Shown piece by piece: positions 34,596-43,687 of a stretch of DNA of 64,000 bases (positions are counted from its first letter, which is position 1; the number at the start of each line of letters is the position of its first letter). Source of the DNA: Peptoniphilus harei. GTDB taxonomy: Bacteria; Bacillota; Clostridia; Tissierellales; Peptoniphilaceae. The position numbers were made by a program, and so were the translations under genes. The DNA lies in contig NZ_UATM01000032.1 of assembly GCF_900454685.1 (NCBI RefSeq), positions 1,612,001-1,676,000 of the forward strand, given 5' to 3'. The notes beneath the pieces are model-generated. The model saw nothing but the letters and a program-made list of their open reading frames with translations, was not told the DNA's origin and ran no database searches.

Positions 34596-34757
34596 AAATT
34601 TTGTGAGTCCATAATTATTGCCAAGCCTTAAAATACTTGTGACTTATTAAATATTTATAACTTTACAAATAATTATGACTTAATAAATAATTACGACCCT
34701 ATTAAAAATTACGACTTTACAATTTATTATAAGCCCACAACTTTTTACAAGCCTAGA
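34596..34757. repeat. Nine-unit 18-bp tandem repeat array
   Basis: Nine consecutive 18-nt units, with the five-base core (GAGTC, AAGCC, GACTT, AACTT, GACTT, GACCC, GACTT, AAGCC, AAGCC) recurring at exactly 34605, 34623, 34641, 34659, 34677, 34695, 34713, 34731 and 34749. The unit consensus is about AATAATTAY-RASYY-TACA. In one plus-strand frame units 3-9 are open for 46 codons and give hexapeptides such as NNYDLI, NNYDPI and KNYDFT, but units 1-2 contain stops and there is no start or SD. There are no spacers, so it is not CRISPR. It fills the gap between two convergent genes, inside their terminators. Confidence 0.85.
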
Positions 34758-34770
34758 AAATTAAAAAAAT

Positions 34771-34818
34771 AAAAAATCTAAGCCATGAAACATTTTAATT
34801 CATAGACTTAGATTTTTT
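34771..34818 (-). terminator. tsaD terminator
   Basis: Arms AAAAAATCTAAG and CTTAGATTTTTT enclose an inner ATGAA/TTCAT stem; the second arm ends in a U tract on the minus strand. It is 14 bp past the tsaD stop. Confidence 0.85.
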
Positions 34819-34831
34819 AATATCTAACTTA

Positions 34832-35827
34832 TTACAAACCTAAATTTGGATTTGCAAAATTTTTTTCATCAAGATTGCCAGCCATATATTCATAATAAGC
34901 TGCTGATGCAATCATAGCAGCATTGTCTGTGCAGAGCTTTAAGTCAGGATAGAAAATTTTAATATTTTCTTTGTCGCCTTCTTCTTCAAAGGCTTTTCTT
35001 ATCCTAGAGTTTGCTGAAACGCCACCACAAAGGACAATCTTATCCATATTCTTTTCTCTTGCAAGTCTAAAAGATTTTTCAAGTAAGACGTCAACCACTG
35101 CCTCTTGGAAGGACTTGCACACATCTTCTATGACAATTTCTTCTCCACGAAGCTTAGTTGAATTTAAATAATTTAAGACTGCAGTCTTGAGGCCAGAAAA
35201 AGAGAAGTTATAATTATCTTCCTTGATCATTACCCTTGGGAAGTCTATAGTTTCCTTGCCTTCTTTTGCAAGCTTATCAACTATAGGCCCACCTGGATAA
35301 CCAATCCCCATAGACCTTGCCACCTTGTCAAAGGCTTCACCCACTGCATCGTCCACAGTTCTTCCATGAAGAGTAAAGTCAACATAGTCCTTGACTTCAA
35401 TTAAGTAGGTATGGCCACCAGAAATTATTAGTCCAATAAAGGGCGGCTCCAAGTCCTTAAAGGAAATATAATTTGCACAAACGTGTCCCACAATGTGGTT
35501 GACCCCAACAAAGGGTTTATTTGTTGCAAGGGCAAGAGTCTTTCCTGCACTTAGGCCCACAAGTAGGGCTCCAATAAGACCTGGCCCCTTTGTGGCTGCA
35601 ATAATATCTATGTCCTTAAGGTCCACTCCTGCCTCGTCAAGTCCTTCCTTTAAGACTGTGTTAATAGCTTCAACATGTTGTCTTGATGCAATTTCAGGTA
35701 CAACTCCACCAAATTTTTTGTGGGTATCAATTTGGGATGCAATCACATTAGAATAAACTTTTCGTCCGTCTTCAACAACAGCAACAGAAGTTTCATCACA
35801 AGAGGATTCCACTGCCAAAACTTTCAT
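34832..35827 (-). CDS. tsaD: tRNA N6-adenosine threonylcarbamoyltransferase TsaD
   Basis: A 331-residue ASKHA-fold enzyme that transfers threonylcarbamoyl to A37 of ANN-decoding tRNAs with TsaB and TsaE. Motifs are VESSCDETSVAVV at the N-terminus, the metal-binding HIVGHVCAN (His pair near 109 and 113), ISGGHTYL near 134, and LCGGVSANSRIR near 263. It lies 4 bp after rimI at the end of the nitroreductase-tsaE-tsaB-rimI-tsaD operon. Length is typical. Confidence 0.98.
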   Translation of the reverse strand: MKVLAVESSCDETSVAVVEDGRKVYSNVIASQIDTHKKFGGVVPEIASRQHVEAINTVLKEGLDEAGVDLKDIDIIAATKGPGLIGALLVGLSAGKTLALATNKPFVGVNHIVGHVCANYISFKDLEPPFIGLIISGGHTYLIEVKDYVDFTLHGRTVDDAVGEAFDKVARSMGIGYPGGPIVDKLAKEGKETIDFPRVMIKEDNYNFSFSGLKTAVLNYLNSTKLRGEEIVIEDVCKSFQEAVVDVLLEKSFRLAREKNMDKIVLCGGVSANSRIRKAFEEEGDKENIKIFYPDLKLCTDNAAMIASAAYYEYMAGNLDEKNFANPNLGL

Positions 35828-35831
35828 CTCA

Positions 35832-36266
35832 TCACTCCCTCCACATTATATAGGCATCTCTGTCAATGCCGTAATAATCTTTTCTCACTCCTTGGATTGT
35901 AAATCCAAACTTTTTATATAAATTAAAGGCGACCCTATTTGACTTTTCAACCTCCAGGGTCATCTTGTAAGATTCTCTTTCTGCAAGATCAATTAAACCT
36001 TCAAAAAGGTCATTTGCAAGTTTTTGTCCACGATATTTTTTCCCAACAGCAACATTTCCTATGTGAATTTCATCATAAATCCTCATAAAAGAAATGAATC
36101 CGCCTATTTCACCATCAACTTCAACTACTAAAATATCTGAAAGTTCATCAAAAACTACGGCGTTCTCGATGGATTTTTTCGACCAGGGATTTTCAAAGGT
36201 CTCAACTTCGATTTCGTGAATCCTATCTATGTCAGACTTATTTGCCAGTCTCGTGATTTTTTTCAT
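35832..36266 (-). CDS. rimI: Ribosomal-protein-alanine N-acetyltransferase RimI
   Basis: A 144-residue GNAT acetyltransferase with the acetyl-CoA loop GKKYRGQKLANDLF near residue 76 and the C-terminal AFNLYKKFGFTIQGVRKDYY characteristic of RimI. It acetylates the N-terminus of S18 in E. coli; the target here is inferred. The start ATG lies 29 bp inside the end of tsaB, but GAGG six bases upstream supports it. The tsaB-rimI-tsaD order is the usual one. Confidence 0.93.
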   Translation of the reverse strand: MKKITRLANKSDIDRIHEIEVETFENPWSKKSIENAVVFDELSDILVVEVDGEIGGFISFMRIYDEIHIGNVAVGKKYRGQKLANDLFEGLIDLAERESYKMTLEVEKSNRVAFNLYKKFGFTIQGVRKDYYGIDRDAYIMWRE

Positions 36267-36912
36267 ACTGGGCCTCTGCCTGAGAAAGTTTTAAATAATT
36301 CGGTACAAGACTAAAGATATCAACGGGACCATTCTTTTTGTATTGGATTAATCCAAGTCTTGCAATGTTAGTCCCTTTCATACCCTTGTTCTTGGATAAT
36401 TTTGCCTGAAGAAGTTCTTCTAGGAATTTTTCTGCATCGAGTCCCACAAGAGTGACTTCATCACACTTATTTAACTCTTCCTTAAACTTTTCAAAGGGCA
36501 AGAGGGAGTCTTCAAATAATACTTCTGGGTCCTTGTCATTGTCAATTATAGAGCCATATACATTTCCACGTCTCGCATCGACAATAGTAGCAACCTTGCC
36601 GTAGTCTGACATCCCATTTGCTACAAGAGAAGAAACTCCAATTAAGTCCTTATCAAGTGAGAAGGCCAAGACCTTGGCAATAGTAATTCCAATCCTAAGT
36701 CCTGTAAAGGATCCTGGTCCTATTCCCACTGCAATTAGGTCAATATCTTCTAGAGAAAATTCAAACTTTTTGAAAATTTCTTCAATCATATCTGTCACAG
36801 ATTCTGAATGAGAAACTCGACCCCTTAAGTTGTATTCAGCTAGGACTTCATCGTCTTCGATTAGCCCAATAGCAGTTGTTCTTGTGGAAGTATCAATTCC
36901 CAAAACTTTCAT
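36238..36912 (-). CDS. tsaB: tRNA t6A biosynthesis protein TsaB
   Basis: A 224-residue ASKHA-fold partner of TsaD. It begins MKVLGIDTSTRTTAIGLI and has the family motif AVGIGPGSFTGLRIG near residue 61, with VDARRGNVYGSI near 111. TsaB has no own catalytic activity and scaffolds TsaD and TsaE. It overlaps the tsaE end by 20 bp and the rimI start by 29 bp, which implies tight coupling. Length is typical. Confidence 0.96.
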   Translation of the reverse strand: MKVLGIDTSTRTTAIGLIEDDEVLAEYNLRGRVSHSESVTDMIEEIFKKFEFSLEDIDLIAVGIGPGSFTGLRIGITIAKVLAFSLDKDLIGVSSLVANGMSDYGKVATIVDARRGNVYGSIIDNDKDPEVLFEDSLLPFEKFKEELNKCDEVTLVGLDAEKFLEELLQAKLSKNKGMKGTNIARLGLIQYKKNGPVDIFSLVPNYLKLSQAEAQYEKNHETGK

Positions 36913-37351
36913 CTAATTTCTCCTTCAATTCATCAAATCTATTTCCAACATACTTTATAGCTAAGTCTCTTTTATCATCATGGGACTTAATGTTTATCTC
37001 CATATATTCTTCTGGTAGGGCATCCCTAATTTTTTCTGCCCACTCAACTATGGTAACTCCATCAGAATAAAAATATTCATCAAAACCAAGATAGTCAACA
37101 TCAACCATGTCGTCAAGCCTATAGGTATCAATGTGGTATAAGTCAATCTTGCCGTAATATTCATTTACAATTGTAAAAGTAGGACTTGTCACATAGTCAT
37201 CAATCCCAAGTCCCTTGGCAATAGACTTTGTAAGAGTGGTCTTCCCCGCTCCCAAGTCACCATTAAGGCAGACAACATCTCCTGGTCTTAAGTTTTCTCC
37301 AAGAATGAGTCCAAATTTTTCTGTCTCTTCTAAATTATTTAAGCTTATCAT
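36893..37351 (-). CDS. tsaE: tRNA t6A biosynthesis ATPase TsaE
   Basis: A 152-residue P-loop ATPase: Walker A GDLGAGKTT near residue 32, TSPTFTIVNEY near 55, HIDTYRL near 74 and IVEWAEK near 100. It drives turnover of the TsaBD complex. I use the ATG at 37349-37351 (MISLNNLEETEKFG) because GAGG lies six bases upstream and the family begins there. A longer reading to 37384 would extend further into the nitroreductase gene, which the chosen start already overlaps by 17 bp. Confidence 0.95.
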   Translation of the reverse strand: MISLNNLEETEKFGLILGENLRPGDVVCLNGDLGAGKTTLTKSIAKGLGIDDYVTSPTFTIVNEYYGKIDLYHIDTYRLDDMVDVDYLGFDEYFYSDGVTIVEWAEKIRDALPEEYMEINIKSHDDKRDLAIKYVGNRFDELKEKLDESFGN

Positions 37352-37868
37352 GTAAATCCTCAAATACATTTTCAGAATATTCAAAGGGAACTTTCTCTGA
37401 CTTTTCTTCAGCTGGATGACCTATGCCGATTATGCACTCAACATCAAACTTGTCTTCAAGGTCAAAGAACTTGTGCAAAAATTCTTGGGCAGGAATTCCA
37501 CTTTCGTGTTTGGAATCAGTCACGTTGGCCCAAGTTGCCCCAAGGTCCAAGTCAGTTGCTGCAAGTAAGATATAAGTTGCAGCAATAGATGCGTCTTGGT
37601 GGTTGGTGTTTGGTGCAATCTCGCTATCAGTTACTATAGCAATAGCGACATCAGCACCAGCCAAGAACTTGGCACTGTTTACCTTATAATTAGAAAGTTC
37701 TTCCAATCTTTTTTTATCTCTAATAATTATATATCTAACTGGGTTTCTGTTTTTTGCCGTTGGGGCATGAAGTGCAATAGTTAAAATTTCTCTCAAGTCT
37801 TCTTCAGAAACTTTTTCATCAGTAAATTTTCTTATACTTCTTCTTTTTTCAACTAAATCTAAAAGCAT
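37335..37868 (-). CDS. Nitroreductase family protein
   Basis: A 177-residue FMN-dependent oxidoreductase fold. The N-terminal VEKRRSIRKFTDEKVS with the FMN-binding R-x-S-x-R, the HAPTAKNRNPVRYIII segment near 33, and the C-terminal IIGIGHPAEEKSEK are family hallmarks. The physiological substrate is unknown. It is first in the t6A operon, SD GAGGTGA. The link to t6A synthesis is probably only transcriptional. Confidence 0.93.
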   Translation of the reverse strand: MLLDLVEKRRSIRKFTDEKVSEEDLREILTIALHAPTAKNRNPVRYIIIRDKKRLEELSNYKVNSAKFLAGADVAIAIVTDSEIAPNTNHQDASIAATYILLAATDLDLGATWANVTDSKHESGIPAQEFLHKFFDLEDKFDVECIIGIGHPAEEKSEKVPFEYSENVFEDLHDKLK

Positions 37869-37884
37869 ATTATCACCTCAAAAT

Positions 37885-37893
37885 ATTATAACA
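37885..37893 (-). promoter_or_regulatory. Extended -10 promoter of the nitroreductase-tsa operon
   Basis: TGT-TATAAT on the minus strand with a weak TTAAAT at 17 bp, about 17 nt upstream of the nitroreductase ATG. Confidence 0.55.
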
Positions 37894-37923
37894 CATAGTA
37901 ATTTTAAATTTAAAAATTTGCAA

Positions 37924-37948
37924 GAAAAAAGAGGGGCTAGCCCTCTTT
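37924..37948 (-). terminator. Terminator of the DUF3160 lipoprotein operon
   Basis: AAAGAGGG / CCCTCTTT with a 5-nt loop and a U tract on the minus strand; 24 bp past the stop at 37972. Confidence 0.88.
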
Positions 37949-37971
37949 AATCACTTTTAATACATTTCTTC

Positions 37972-40191
37972 TCAATAATATGAGTCATAATTATATTCAA
38001 TGGCCTTCTTCTCTTCTGTCACAAGATCTTTATACCAAGATGGAAAATCAGTTTCTTCATCGTAAACCATCTTTTGCCAATCTTCATCAGTAAGTCTTTC
38101 CTTATTTAAAAATTCATAGTAAGAGAAAGTTGCTCCCCTACCCATGTAAAGTTTATCTTGGTGAGGATAGATTACAAAAATTTCCATAGGCTTGCCTGTT
38201 CCTATATGAGAAATTTCTCCTTCTGGGAGACCCACACTATTTTCCACAACTCTCATTAGGTCAACTACTACTGGCATCCTCCTGTCTGTTGCATTTTGTA
38301 TTTCATACCAGCCAGAAATTTCATATTCATCAGAGGACTCAACAAAGTCAACCATTAGCATTTCCATTTCTCCACCAATGAAATATAGGTCTGATATTTC
38401 TTCTTCTGTAAGCTCTTCATTTTGAAGTTCTTTAATTGAAATATCTCTAAATTTAATAACCATAGCTTGGAAATTATTTATTTTTTCTTCATACTTTTCA
38501 CTTAGCATGTTTCGATTCTTTAAATTTACCTTAGTAAATTCAAGTAGCCAATTTAATTTTTCGTAAAGTTCTACATTTGGTTCAACATAGGATTTTGGAA
38601 TTTCGAATTCTCCTCCGCCACCCATTTCAGCCATGACTGCCTTGCCATATAAAACTGTGTCGTGTTTTAACTCTGCAAAAGAACCAAGAGCAGATACTAG
38701 GTCCTTTCTTTCCCAAGCATCATTTCTCATAAACATTGGATAGCCCTCTCCAAATTTTTGGTCATAGGACTTTAGCATCCATAGCCATCCACGGTACATA
38801 TTTTTTTGCCAGTCTAAGTCTTCCATCTTCTTCACACTTGAAATATTTTCATCAGTTTTTTCCTTGTACTTATCCCAGTGAGAATTGTAGGAATCATTAT
38901 CTAAAATTTCTCTCGCCTTTTCATTTTCAAAGGCAGCCATAAGGTCCAAGCCAGAATATATTGGTCTATCAGATGGGTGATTTTGGCTCGCAATATCAAC
39001 AACATTTTGCATCAATACGCTATCCATAACTGCTCTTTGTGGCATATACCTAAAGGACTTGCCCATAAAACCTGCCACTTGTGGGTCTGGATATGACTTT
39101 AATACTGTGTAGACATCTTTTAAATTTTTATTGTCATCTAGTTTATTAATGTCAAAATCTTTTCCATAAACTCCATAAAGTGTTCTTGCAAATTCTCTTA
39201 TGGAAAGGTCATCAGCAGACTCAACCATAAAGTCAATTGGTTCAACTAAGTCTTCCCAATTTTTTAAAATTTCAGGATTTTTATAAATTGAATAAGTTAG
39301 AAGAAGTCCTTGCAAGATACTGTCTTCATCAGGCTTGCCTTCATTCTCTATAAATAGTCCAACTTGACCAAAGTACATTGTGCCTGAAAAATATTTTTTT
39401 AATTCTTCACTTCTTGTGTAGTGACCTCTTGGTTTAAGTTGTGAAAAATCTACATCCCTTCCACTTACGGATGAAGAAGTAATTTCTTCAGTGCTTGCCT
39501 TTTTTATCTCTTCTTCATAAATTTTCTTGGCTTCTTCAGGTAAGTTTTCTGGTTCAATTCCCAAGAGCTTAAGGCCAGTTGCTATAAAGGCAATGTTTCT
39601 ATTTTGAATTTCTTTTAGCCTATCGTTTTTAAGTTCCTTATAAAGATTTATATTTTCTGCAAGCAAACTTTGATTTAAGCTAATAGATTTTGGATAGAGC
39701 TCTTCTTTTTCCAAATTTCTCAAGAATCCATCATAGAAAATATGGAAGATGTGAGTTACTGAATCAGTTGTCACAAAACTTGCTAATTCTTTATATTCAT
39801 TGTCTTCATAAACTTGGTGAATTTGGTCAAATTCATAATTCCAAGGATCTTCCATGTATTCATTGTCTTCTAAATTTTTTGGCTTAGTTATTACAAAACC
39901 ATTTTTTATTAGCAATTCTTTTTGCTTTTCTGTAAAATCTCCAAAGTCAGAAAAATTTTCTACATTGGAAAAATCATCAGCAACCTTATAGTCTTCAATA
40001 CTTGGTGTAAACTCAGAAAGTTTGTAATCAATATAAGCAGTTTTGTTTTCCATTTCATCTAAAAATTTTGTGTCTTGAAGTTCAATCTTTGCAGTTTCCT
40101 TTTCTGGCAAAGTCCCCTTATCATTTTTACAGGCTGATAAAAGAGTAAGTGCCAAAAGTGAAGTTATAAGTATTTTTTTCTTTACTTCCAT
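37972..40191 (-). CDS. DUF3160 domain lipoprotein
   Basis: A 739-residue lipoprotein with lipobox LLSAC (Cys 21) after the basic start MEVKKKI. The mature part fits DUF3160, a large mostly helical extracellular family of unknown function found in Firmicutes and archaea; recognisable parts include TDSVTHIFHIFYDGFLR near 140, the SYDQKFGEGYPMFM region and ELKHDTVLYGKA near 515. No catalytic motif is evident. Its SD AAGGAGATG lies in the last codons of the upstream lipoprotein gene, which it overlaps by 10 bp, so the two are coupled and may act together on the outer face of the membrane. Confidence 0.85.
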   Translation of the reverse strand: MEVKKKILITSLLALTLLSACKNDKGTLPEKETAKIELQDTKFLDEMENKTAYIDYKLSEFTPSIEDYKVADDFSNVENFSDFGDFTEKQKELLIKNGFVITKPKNLEDNEYMEDPWNYEFDQIHQVYEDNEYKELASFVTTDSVTHIFHIFYDGFLRNLEKEELYPKSISLNQSLLAENINLYKELKNDRLKEIQNRNIAFIATGLKLLGIEPENLPEEAKKIYEEEIKKASTEEITSSSVSGRDVDFSQLKPRGHYTRSEELKKYFSGTMYFGQVGLFIENEGKPDEDSILQGLLLTYSIYKNPEILKNWEDLVEPIDFMVESADDLSIREFARTLYGVYGKDFDINKLDDNKNLKDVYTVLKSYPDPQVAGFMGKSFRYMPQRAVMDSVLMQNVVDIASQNHPSDRPIYSGLDLMAAFENEKAREILDNDSYNSHWDKYKEKTDENISSVKKMEDLDWQKNMYRGWLWMLKSYDQKFGEGYPMFMRNDAWERKDLVSALGSFAELKHDTVLYGKAVMAEMGGGGEFEIPKSYVEPNVELYEKLNWLLEFTKVNLKNRNMLSEKYEEKINNFQAMVIKFRDISIKELQNEELTEEEISDLYFIGGEMEMLMVDFVESSDEYEISGWYEIQNATDRRMPVVVDLMRVVENSVGLPEGEISHIGTGKPMEIFVIYPHQDKLYMGRGATFSYYEFLNKERLTDEDWQKMVYDEETDFPSWYKDLVTEEKKAIEYNYDSYY

Positions 40192-40787
40192 TTTACTTCA
40201 TCTCCTTCTAAATATAATTCTCTCTCGCTTCCATCTATCTCAACTTTTTTCTCCTTGTCTAAAAATTTTGGCTCAGACTTTAAGACTTCACTCCCATAAT
40301 TTCTCTCGACAGCGAAATTTGTCCAGTCATAGACACCAAATAGATAATTGCCATCAAGGTTTTTTTCTATGGAAATAATTTCATCGTAAGCATCTCCATC
40401 AAGATCACATAAGTTAAAATCTTTAATGGGATTATATAGTCTTGAAATTCTTAATTTTGGCCTTAACTTTTGATTTTTAAAGTCAATATTGTATAAGAAA
40501 CACCTCCTGGCAAACTTTTGATCAAAAGGTGTCTTCTTATAAACTCCAAGTGCAAGCTCAATTGGACCTCCATCCACATTAGCTAAGTCAATCTTCCAAG
40601 GCTTTAAATCACTTACATCAATAATAAATTCTTCGTTTTTATTTTTAATCCTCAGTTCACTTCCATACTCACCATCTAGAGAAATAATTTCTGCCGAAAG
40701 ATTAGCTTGGCTTGCACTATCTATAACTTGAGCTTCATTGCCTCTACATCCTGTCAAAAAAATAAGTAAAAATATTAAGTACTTCAT
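40182..40787 (-). CDS. Small lipoprotein upstream of the DUF3160 gene
   Basis: A 201-residue predicted lipoprotein with a very short signal peptide: MKYLIFLLIFLTGC, lipobox LTGC at Cys 14. The mature part is beta-rich, with a calcium-loop-like DLDGDAYDEIIS near residue 150 that resembles VCBS/FG-GAP repeat edges, suggesting a partial beta-propeller fold. Family not recognised. The start ATG (40785-40787) is 6 nt from a TGA-TATAAT extended -10 box, has no SD, and an in-frame TGA lies just upstream, so translation is probably leaderless. It overlaps the DUF3160 gene. Confidence 0.75.
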   Translation of the reverse strand: MKYLIFLLIFLTGCRGNEAQVIDSASQANLSAEIISLDGEYGSELRIKNKNEEFIIDVSDLKPWKIDLANVDGGPIELALGVYKKTPFDQKFARRCFLYNIDFKNQKLRPKLRISRLYNPIKDFNLCDLDGDAYDEIISIEKNLDGNYLFGVYDWTNFAVERNYGSEVLKSEPKFLDKEKKVEIDGSERELYLEGDEVKWK

Positions 40788-40793
40788 GCTTTT

Positions 40794-40802
40794 ATTATAT
40801 CA
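40794..40802 (-). promoter_or_regulatory. Extended -10 promoter giving a leaderless lipoprotein mRNA
   Basis: TGA-TATAAT on the minus strand, six bases before the ATG of the small lipoprotein gene. Its geometry is the same as at 2762-2770. Confidence 0.6.
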
Positions 40803-40933
40803 TTTAATTTAGTAGTTTATTTATATAAAGTTTTTTTATTTATTATAAAATTTTCAGACTTACTTAATCAAAAATTTTATGAGATTAACTCTATTTAAAT
40901 ATTTTTAATCTTAAATTATAAAAAATTACAAAA

Positions 40934-40963
40934 TAAAAAACCCAGGAAATTTTCCTGAGTTTT
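40934..40963 (-). terminator. Terminator of the cmk-plsC-ispH operon
   Basis: AAAACTCAGG pairs with CCTGGGTTTT (one U-G pair) on the minus strand, with a 7-nt loop and a U tract. It is about 60 bp past the stop codon at 41022. Confidence 0.85.
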
Positions 40964-41021
40964 CTATATCTTAAAGAGTTTCTTTTAGATTCTCTTAATA
41001 TTTAATTTCAAATAAGAATTA

Positions 41022-43109
41022 TTATTCATTATCTGTGTTTTCTTCAGTTGCATCTTCGTCGATTAGATCAGCGTCAAGATTTGCATCTGAGAAATTAAGT
41101 CCTAGCATTTCTCCAATAGTCATGTTGAAGTCATCTTGTTTAGGTTCTTCAATTTTCTTTTCTCTCTTTGGAGCTCTTCTTTCTCTTCTAGGTTTTCTTT
41201 CTCTTGGTTTAGCTTCTTCGCTTTCTTCTTTTTCTTCAGGTTCAATTAGAGCCTTGATTGAAAGAGAAATCTTTTGATTTTCTTCATCAATGTCAGTTAC
41301 CTTAACTGTAACTTCTTCACCAATAGAAAGTTTATCTTGTGGTTTTTCAACGTGTTCTCTTGAGATTTGAGAAACGTGAAGTAGACCATCAACGCCTTGT
41401 TCAAGTCTTACGAAAGCACCGAAGTCAAGTAGGTTTACAACCTTACCCTTAACAACGTCGCCAACTTTAACTTCTTTTGTAAATACATCCCATGGTTTTT
41501 CCATAGTTTGTTTTAGTCCAAGTGCGATTCTATTCTTTTCTTTATCTACATTAAGAACTTGTACCTTAACAACATCTCCAGGTGCTACTACATCTGAAGG
41601 GTGTTTAACTCTGTTCCAAGAAAGTTCAGAGATATGGATAAGTCCATCTACTCCTCCAACATCTACGAATGCACCAAAGTTAGTTAATCTTTGTACAGTT
41701 CCTTCGATAATGTCTCCTTCTTCAAGCTTGTCATATACTTCATCACGAATCTTGTCTAATTCTTCTTGAAGTACATTCTTTCTTGAAAGAACAATTCTTC
41801 TCTTTCTCTTATCAAAATCGATAATTTCAGTTTCGAATTCTTCTCCAATGAATTTGCTTAAATCTTTTTGGAATCTAACAGAAACATGAGATGCTGGTAT
41901 AAATGCATTAAGTCCTCTGTAATCTGCAGTAAGTCCGCCCTTAACTTGGTTTTTAACAGTTACTGTTATGTTTTCTTTGTTGTTATAAAGTTCTTCAACT
42001 TCATCCCAAACCTTCATGTCAGCAACTCTTTTTGTTGAAAGGACAACATTGCCGTCTCCATCATCCATCTTTAGAACGTAAACATCAATTTCTTGACCTT
42101 GTTCATAAAGATCTTGAGGATTTACATCAGGTCCTCCTGCAAGTTCATCTCTTGAAATGATACCATCTGATCTGTATCCAAGATTAACCATTACTTCTGA
42201 ATCAGTTATATATAAAACCTCTCCAGTTACTACTTCGCCACGTCTAATTCTTTTAAAAGAATTTTCGATGGCTTCCATCATCTCACCTTTGTCAAAATTT
42301 TCCATCCTACTAACAGCCTCCTTGATTACCGATTCCGGTGTGGATGCTCCGGCGGTAATACCTATTTTATTAAATTTTTTAAATATATTTAAATCAATAT
42401 CTCTAATGGACTGAATTAAAAATACATTTTTACAATTTAATTTCGCAATTTCTGCAAGTTTTTTTGTGTTGGAAGATTTTTTGCCGCCAAGTACAATTAG
42501 GGCATCAACATTTTTTGATAAATTCCTAACACTTTCTTGTCTCTCGAAAGTTGCATTACATATAGTATTATAAACTAAAACTTCATCTTTTGAAATATCT
42601 TTTATAAGATTTGTTGCTTTTTCGAAAAAATCTACATTATTTGTAGTTTGTGAGACAATAACTAGCTTTCCCTCTGGAATTTTTATATCTTCCAAATTTG
42701 AAATAATTGTTGCAGAGTCATTGCATCGAGAATTTATTCCCACCACTTCAGGGTGGTCTTGATTCCCAATAATTACTATATTATAACCTTTTTTGTAGAA
42801 ATTATCTACTATATTATAAACTTTTTCTACCTTAGGGCAAACACAATTTATTATTTCATTATTCTTTTCTTCTAATTTGTCTAAAATCCTCTTGTGGACT
42901 CCGTGACTTCTTATAATAACTTTGGAGTTTTCAACATTGGTGTCATCAATTGTCACAACTCCTAAGTCTTCAAGTTCTTTTACTACTCCTTCATTGTGAA
43001 CAAGGTCGCCATAGGAATAGACTCCCTCACCTGCATTGTCAAAGGCCATCTTAACAGCTCTTTTTACTCCGCCACAAAATCCATGCTTATTAGCTACAAT
43101 AATTTCCAT
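41022..43109 (-). CDS. ispH: Bifunctional IspH (HMBPP reductase) / ribosomal protein S1
   Basis: A 695-residue fusion. Residues 1-280 are IspH, the 4Fe-4S enzyme ending the MEP isoprenoid pathway: three ligand Cys in [10 protein letters not shown] (12), the CVCPKVEK stretch (near 93) and [11 protein letters not shown] (near 187), plus HPEVVG and SQTT. Residues about 290-625 hold four S1 RNA-binding domains (for example [17 protein letters not shown] and [16 protein letters not shown]), then a charged tail. S1 helps mRNAs onto the ribosome. The same fusion is common in Clostridia. It overlaps plsC by 16 bp and ends the cmk-plsC-ispH operon. Confidence 0.97.
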   Translation of the reverse strand: MEIIVANKHGFCGGVKRAVKMAFDNAGEGVYSYGDLVHNEGVVKELEDLGVVTIDDTNVENSKVIIRSHGVHKRILDKLEEKNNEIINCVCPKVEKVYNIVDNFYKKGYNIVIIGNQDHPEVVGINSRCNDSATIISNLEDIKIPEGKLVIVSQTTNNVDFFEKATNLIKDISKDEVLVYNTICNATFERQESVRNLSKNVDALIVLGGKKSSNTKKLAEIAKLNCKNVFLIQSIRDIDLNIFKKFNKIGITAGASTPESVIKEAVSRMENFDKGEMMEAIENSFKRIRRGEVVTGEVLYITDSEVMVNLGYRSDGIISRDELAGGPDVNPQDLYEQGQEIDVYVLKMDDGDGNVVLSTKRVADMKVWDEVEELYNNKENITVTVKNQVKGGLTADYRGLNAFIPASHVSVRFQKDLSKFIGEEFETEIIDFDKRKRRIVLSRKNVLQEELDKIRDEVYDKLEEGDIIEGTVQRLTNFGAFVDVGGVDGLIHISELSWNRVKHPSDVVAPGDVVKVQVLNVDKEKNRIALGLKQTMEKPWDVFTKEVKVGDVVKGKVVNLLDFGAFVRLEQGVDGLLHVSQISREHVEKPQDKLSIGEEVTVKVTDIDEENQKISLSIKALIEPEEKEESEEAKPRERKPRRERRAPKREKKIEEPKQDDFNMTIGEMLGLNFSDANLDADLIDEDATEENTDNE

Positions 43110-43684
43110 TTAACTTCATCACCATACACTATTCTCATTATGTCTTGGGAAATATTTTCAAGCTCCCCTGGAGAATATTTTATTTCCTTATTAATTTTTA
43201 CAGGCTCCCTAAAATAAATCCTAGTCTTCCTAAAGGGCTTGTAGTCTCCCTCAATATAAACTGGAAGGACTCTTGAATTTGTCTTTTGCGCAATAAGGGC
43301 TATGCCAGATTTTATTCTCGTGTAGTCAGCTTCCTTTACCCTAGTTCCTTCAGGAAAGATTCCAAGAACATCTTCATTTTTTAAAATTTTTAGGGATTTT
43401 TTTATGGCTGCTAGGTCATTCCCTTGTCTATCAATGGGAAAGGCTCCAAGCTTAGTTAAAAAACCTCCAAAAAATTTATTTTCGAATAGTTCCTTCTTCG
43501 CCATCCAAAAAATTTGTCTTTCAAAAATTGCTGAAATAGCCACTGGATCTAGGTTGCTCTTGTGATTTCCACAAATTATTAATCTTTCAGAATCTTGTGG
43601 AATATTTTCTCTTCCATGGACTTCAAGTCTATATATGTGTCTCATAAAAAATCCCACAATACCTCTAACAGCAAAGTAAAACAT
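43094..43684 (-). CDS. plsC: 1-acyl-sn-glycerol-3-phosphate acyltransferase
   Basis: A 196-residue PlsC-family acyltransferase with the catalytic HxxxxD motif NHKSNLDP near residue 40, the substrate motif FPEGTR near 116 and a hydrophobic N-terminus for membrane association. It makes phosphatidic acid from lysophosphatidic acid. It lies 3 bp after cmk, a classic cmk-plsC-ispH/rpsA order in Clostridia, and its end overlaps the start of ispH. Confidence 0.94.
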   Translation of the reverse strand: MFYFAVRGIVGFFMRHIYRLEVHGRENIPQDSERLIICGNHKSNLDPVAISAIFERQIFWMAKKELFENKFFGGFLTKLGAFPIDRQGNDLAAIKKSLKILKNEDVLGIFPEGTRVKEADYTRIKSGIALIAQKTNSRVLPVYIEGDYKPFRKTRIYFREPVKINKEIKYSPGELENISQDIMRIVYGDEVKWKLL

Positions 43685-43687
43685 ACG

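Noticed and set aside
34596..34757. CRISPR array
   Set aside because: The 18-nt units are contiguous and degenerate, with no unique spacers and no cas genes in the window.
34632..34775. A small protein encoded by the repeat array
   Set aside because: The open frame of units 3-9 has no start codon or SD and is preceded by stops, so I list it as a repeat and not a gene.
40182..43109. Identical C-terminal GDEVKWK in the small lipoprotein and in PlsC
   Set aside because: Both arise because the end of the gene encodes the SD and start codon of the next one (GGNGATGAAG then ATGGAA); it is a coding coincidence.
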